Both the position numbers and the translations under genes were made by a program. From the NCBI GenBank assembly GCA_014523485.1, contig JAATVK010000195.1, positions 1-7,213 of the forward strand: a DNA stretch of 7,213 bases. The letters are read 5' to 3'. The first letter of the stretch is position 1. Each line of letters begins with the position of its first letter. Shown in pieces: positions 4,589-7,213 of the stretch. Origin of the DNA: Nitrososphaerales archaeon TH5894. Lineage in GTDB: Archaea > Thermoproteota > Nitrososphaeria > Nitrososphaerales > Nitrososphaeraceae. Below the pieces are notes generated by a model that saw only the letters and a list, made by a program, of their open reading frames with translations, was not told where the DNA came from and made no database searches.

Positions 4589-7213
4589 ATCTCTCTGATG
4601 AATTTAAAATCTCTTCAATTCTATTCTTAAATCTGCCTCCGCCTTGACCAAACTTTGAATCTCCTCCTCCAGAGCCGCCTAAACTAATAGAAATGGCTCT
4701 TGCTATTTTTCCTGCATTAAAACCATATTTTCTTGCAGTTTCACCAACAAAAACTATTACGCGTATGCCTTCTCCCTCCCCTTTGGAGATTAGTGAAATA
4801 TATATGAGAAAAGGATCAAGGTTAATGGATTTTTCTCCTATTGTAATATGGAATTCTTCATCTAATTCATCATCAGATGTTGTAAATAATTTCACCCCAT
4901 TTGGTGATATTTGTTTACTATTAGTGGATATAGATTTGGCTAGAATTGGAGAAGTTTTTCGTAAAAGAATTTTTATTTTTGTTTTAAGCTTTTCTGATTC
5001 TTCTAAATGTTTTTTGAATGAATGTGTTAGTTTTTCTTTACTAGAACCTAATGATTGAGTAATAAATGAAATATTTCTATCCTGATTTTTAATGTAATCT
5101 ATAGCAGCCTTTCCCGCAACAAATTCTAATCGAACAACACCATCCTGAATTCTTTCTGATTTGAGGATTTTAATTAAACCTAATTCACCTGTTCTATTGA
5201 CATGTGTTCCTCCACATGCTTCAATGTCAAATTCACTTATTTTCACTATTCGTACTTTATTTGATGGAACTACACCACCTTGATATATACGAAAGGAAAA
5301 TTTTTGTTCACTTTCTCCTCTCTCATATTCTTTTATATTTACATCAAGGTTTTTCATTACAATTTCGTTAGCAGTTTTTTCGATTCTTTCAACTTCTTCT
5401 TTATTTAATGCAGAATGGTGAGTTATGTCAAGTCTTCCATAATTAACATCTTTAAAGGCAGAGTTTTGCCACACCCATGAACCAAGTGTAGTTCTTGATG
5501 AAGAATTTAATATATGAGTAGCTGTATGATGTTTTGTTATTGAATCGCGTCTTGCCTCATCTAATCTACATTTAATCCGTAGCCCCTCTGAAAGAGATGA
5601 TAAATTTTCTATCCTATGAAGGACAATATCTCCTTGTTTTATGACTTCTAAGACTTTAACATCACCAATATTTCCCTTATCAGGTTCTTGTCCCCCTCCT
5701 CTTGGATAGAAAGATGTTTGATCTAAAATTACATAATTTTCTTTTATTTTGATGATTTGAGCATAAAATTCTCGGATGGAAGAATCTTCATAATACAATA
5801 ATCTAGTAGGAGGTAAGCCTTCCAATCCTTCTATTGACGGAGAGTAAAGAGACTTTTGGTTAATATTATGTAATTCTGATAGTTTCACGTAAAAATTCGA
5901 AGGTATCTCATTTATTACATTGATTTCTTTAAGAAAGTCAGGAGTAATACCATCGGATTCATACAATCTTATAAGGTCATCTACCGTTGGTTGTTTGTTA
6001 TTCTTACGTATTGTCGATGCAATATCATTCATTCGTTGTCTTGTGCTTGCATATCTCTCAGATTCAAGTTTAAGAATAGTATAAACCTCTTGCTTATTTT
6101 CCTCTAGTTCAGGATACATATTTTTCAGATATTCTACATGTGTATCAATTAGATCTTCAATTTTTATATTCCATTTGAATCTTTCAATAATAGATAAAAC
6201 TCGACGTAAAAGAATTCTAAGGTTATAACCTCCTCCTACATTAGAAGGTAATGATCCATCAGAAATAGCAAATAACAAAGTCCTAGTGTGATCTGCTATT
6301 GTATAAATTGCCTCATATGGAGATACAATTTTTTCGAGATGTTCAAATGGTATTCTCATCTCTTGAGCAATAGTTTTTTTCAATTTTTTTATTTTATCAG
6401 ATGAATCATCTTCAATATTGTTGAATTTACTAGATACTAATTTAAAATAGTTAGATAGAAAATTTTCATCCTTTTGAACTTCAATAAAATTTTCTAAATA
6501 TTTTATAACTGATCCAAATGAACAATCATAACTGGTTGGAGTACCCATAGTAATCCATGAGAATCGTTCCAAGCCTGCACCCATATCAATAATCTTATTT
6601 TTCATAATTCTATAGTTATTTTCATCTCCTTCGAATTCTGTAAAAACAGCATTACCAAGTTCAAGACCACGTACAAAATACTCTAAAGAACACCCAAAAG
6701 CTCCTGCACCCATCCAAATATCTTCCACAAAAGTAATCTCTTCAGGTTTTATTCCCAAAACATTAGTTAATAATCCAAAGTCTAAGTCAATGCAATGATC
6801 CTTCCAATATCCTCCAGGTGCATCTGCATTACATGTTTGACCAATCATACAGAAACTAGTGTAATGACGGCCGCTTACCCCCACGTTTTCAACGTCATTG
6901 AATCTTAAACACATTTGTGGTACTACTAAAGGATTTGACGGCAATTCAAAAATAACTTTATTATTCATTATTCTTTGAAAATCCACTATTGATGCAATTG
7001 TAAAATAAAGATCTTCTCGCCACCTACAGACTACAGGATATCGTCTTACAATGGAATGATCATTTGATTGAAAATATTTTTCAATTTCCTTCCATGCTCC
7101 TATATAATCTAGTCTTTTATTGGTAGGAGGATTTCCTATAAAATTATAGGCCTCATGGTCAGGACAGATATTTTTATCTATAAGCGACCAAAAAAATTTT
7201 GCACAAGATATAC
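4563..7213 (-). CDS. alaS: Alanyl-tRNA synthetase, archaeal type (5' end beyond right edge)
   Basis: The frame is open from the right edge (first full codon at 7211) to a TGA at 4563, giving 882 visible residues; archaeal AlaRS is usually near 900-915. About 20 residues are missing. The visible N-terminus (CAKFFWSLIDKNICPDHEAY, then FIGNPP and RRYPVVCRWRED) matches the archaeal start region, so the in-frame GTG at 6986 is internal. In visible numbering: class II active-site segments LRFNDVENVG (about 102-111) and GSLPSNVGGGYNLRILLRR (about 319-337); a second-domain HxxxH (H562, H566) with CGGTH (C666, H670), the zinc site that edits Ser- and Gly-tRNA-Ala; and a glycine-rich GGSGGGDSKFGQGGGR near 845-860, typical of the C-terminal DHHA1 domain. 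It attaches alanine to tRNA-Ala in the cytoplasm. The end overlaps leuS by 26 bp. Its promoter is outside the window. Confidence 0.96.
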   Translation of the reverse strand, partial: ISCAKFFWSLIDKNICPDHEAYNFIGNPPTNKRLDYIGAWKEIEKYFQSNDHSIVRRYPVVCRWREDLYFTIASIVDFQRIMNNKVIFELPSNPLVVPQMCLRFNDVENVGVSGRHYTSFCMIGQTCNADAPGGYWKDHCIDLDFGLLTNVLGIKPEEITFVEDIWMGAGAFGCSLEYFVRGLELGNAVFTEFEGDENNYRIMKNKIIDMGAGLERFSWITMGTPTSYDCSFGSVIKYLENFIEVQKDENFLSNYFKLVSSKFNNIEDDSSDKIKKLKKTIAQEMRIPFEHLEKIVSPYEAIYTIADHTRTLLFAISDGSLPSNVGGGYNLRILLRRVLSIIERFKWNIKIEDLIDTHVEYLKNMYPELEENKQEVYTILKLESERYASTRQRMNDIASTIRKNNKQPTVDDLIRLYESDGITPDFLKEINVINEIPSNFYVKLSELHNINQKSLYSPSIEGLEGLPPTRLLYYEDSSIREFYAQIIKIKENYVILDQTSFYPRGGGQEPDKGNIGDVKVLEVIKQGDIVLHRIENLSSLSEGLRIKCRLDEARRDSITKHHTATHILNSSSRTTLGSWVWQNSAFKDVNYGRLDITHHSALNKEEVERIEKTANEIVMKNLDVNIKEYERGESEQKFSFRIYQGGVVPSNKVRIVKISEFDIEACGGTHVNRTGELGLIKILKSERIQDGVVRLEFVAGKAAIDYIKNQDRNISFITQSLGSSKEKLTHSFKKHLEESEKLKTKIKILLRKTSPILAKSISTNSKQISPNGVKLFTTSDDELDEEFHITIGEKSINLDPFLIYISLISKGEGEGIRVIVFVGETARKYGFNAGKIARAISISLGGSGGGDSKFGQGGGRFKNRIEEILNSSERYVSETLKR

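Noticed and set aside
4693..5058. Plus-strand open frame of 121 codons inside alaS
   Set aside because: It is opposite the DHHA1 domain of AlaRS, which is clearly coding; there is no independent support.
6984..6986. GTG as the start of alaS (807 residues)
   Set aside because: The frame stays open to the right edge, and its 75 upstream codons encode conserved AlaRS sequence (FIGNPP, RRYPVVCRWRED), so this valine is internal.

Overview
The window comes from an AT-rich archaeal chromosome (roughly 30% GC by eye). The two aminoacyl-tRNA synthetases are archaeal in form, and there is a prefoldin-like subunit and a geranylgeranyl-reductase-family flavoprotein. Several starts sit about 27-32 bp from a TATA box, as leaderless archaeal promoters do. 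A member of Nitrososphaerota (Thaumarchaeota) fits best, but that lineage call is inference from gene style, not a search.

Layout, right to left, because most genes are on the minus strand. An alanyl-tRNA synthetase gene (alaS) enters across the right edge with its first ~20 codons missing. It overlaps by 26 bp the start of a complete leucyl-tRNA synthetase gene (leuS), so the two look like a translationally linked pair. leuS ends 13 bp inside the end of a small plus-strand gene for an unrecognised two-helix membrane protein. That small gene diverges from a minus-strand flavoprotein gene of the geranylgeranyl reductase family, and the two starts flank one palindromic TATA-like element. After a T-rich terminator-like stretch, a promoter with a well-placed TATA box drives the start of a probable prefoldin alpha subunit, cut by the left edge.

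Together the genes serve translation (alaS, leuS), protein folding (pfdA) and isoprenoid lipid or quinone reduction (flavoprotein). The window is gene-dense, with no intergenic stretch over about 85 bp. I see no mobile element, CRISPR array, rRNA or tRNA, and nothing that supports a new defence or metabolic system. The points worth a second look are small: the shared divergent promoter, the convergent overlap, the leuS start, the unknown small membrane protein and the short, variant reductase.
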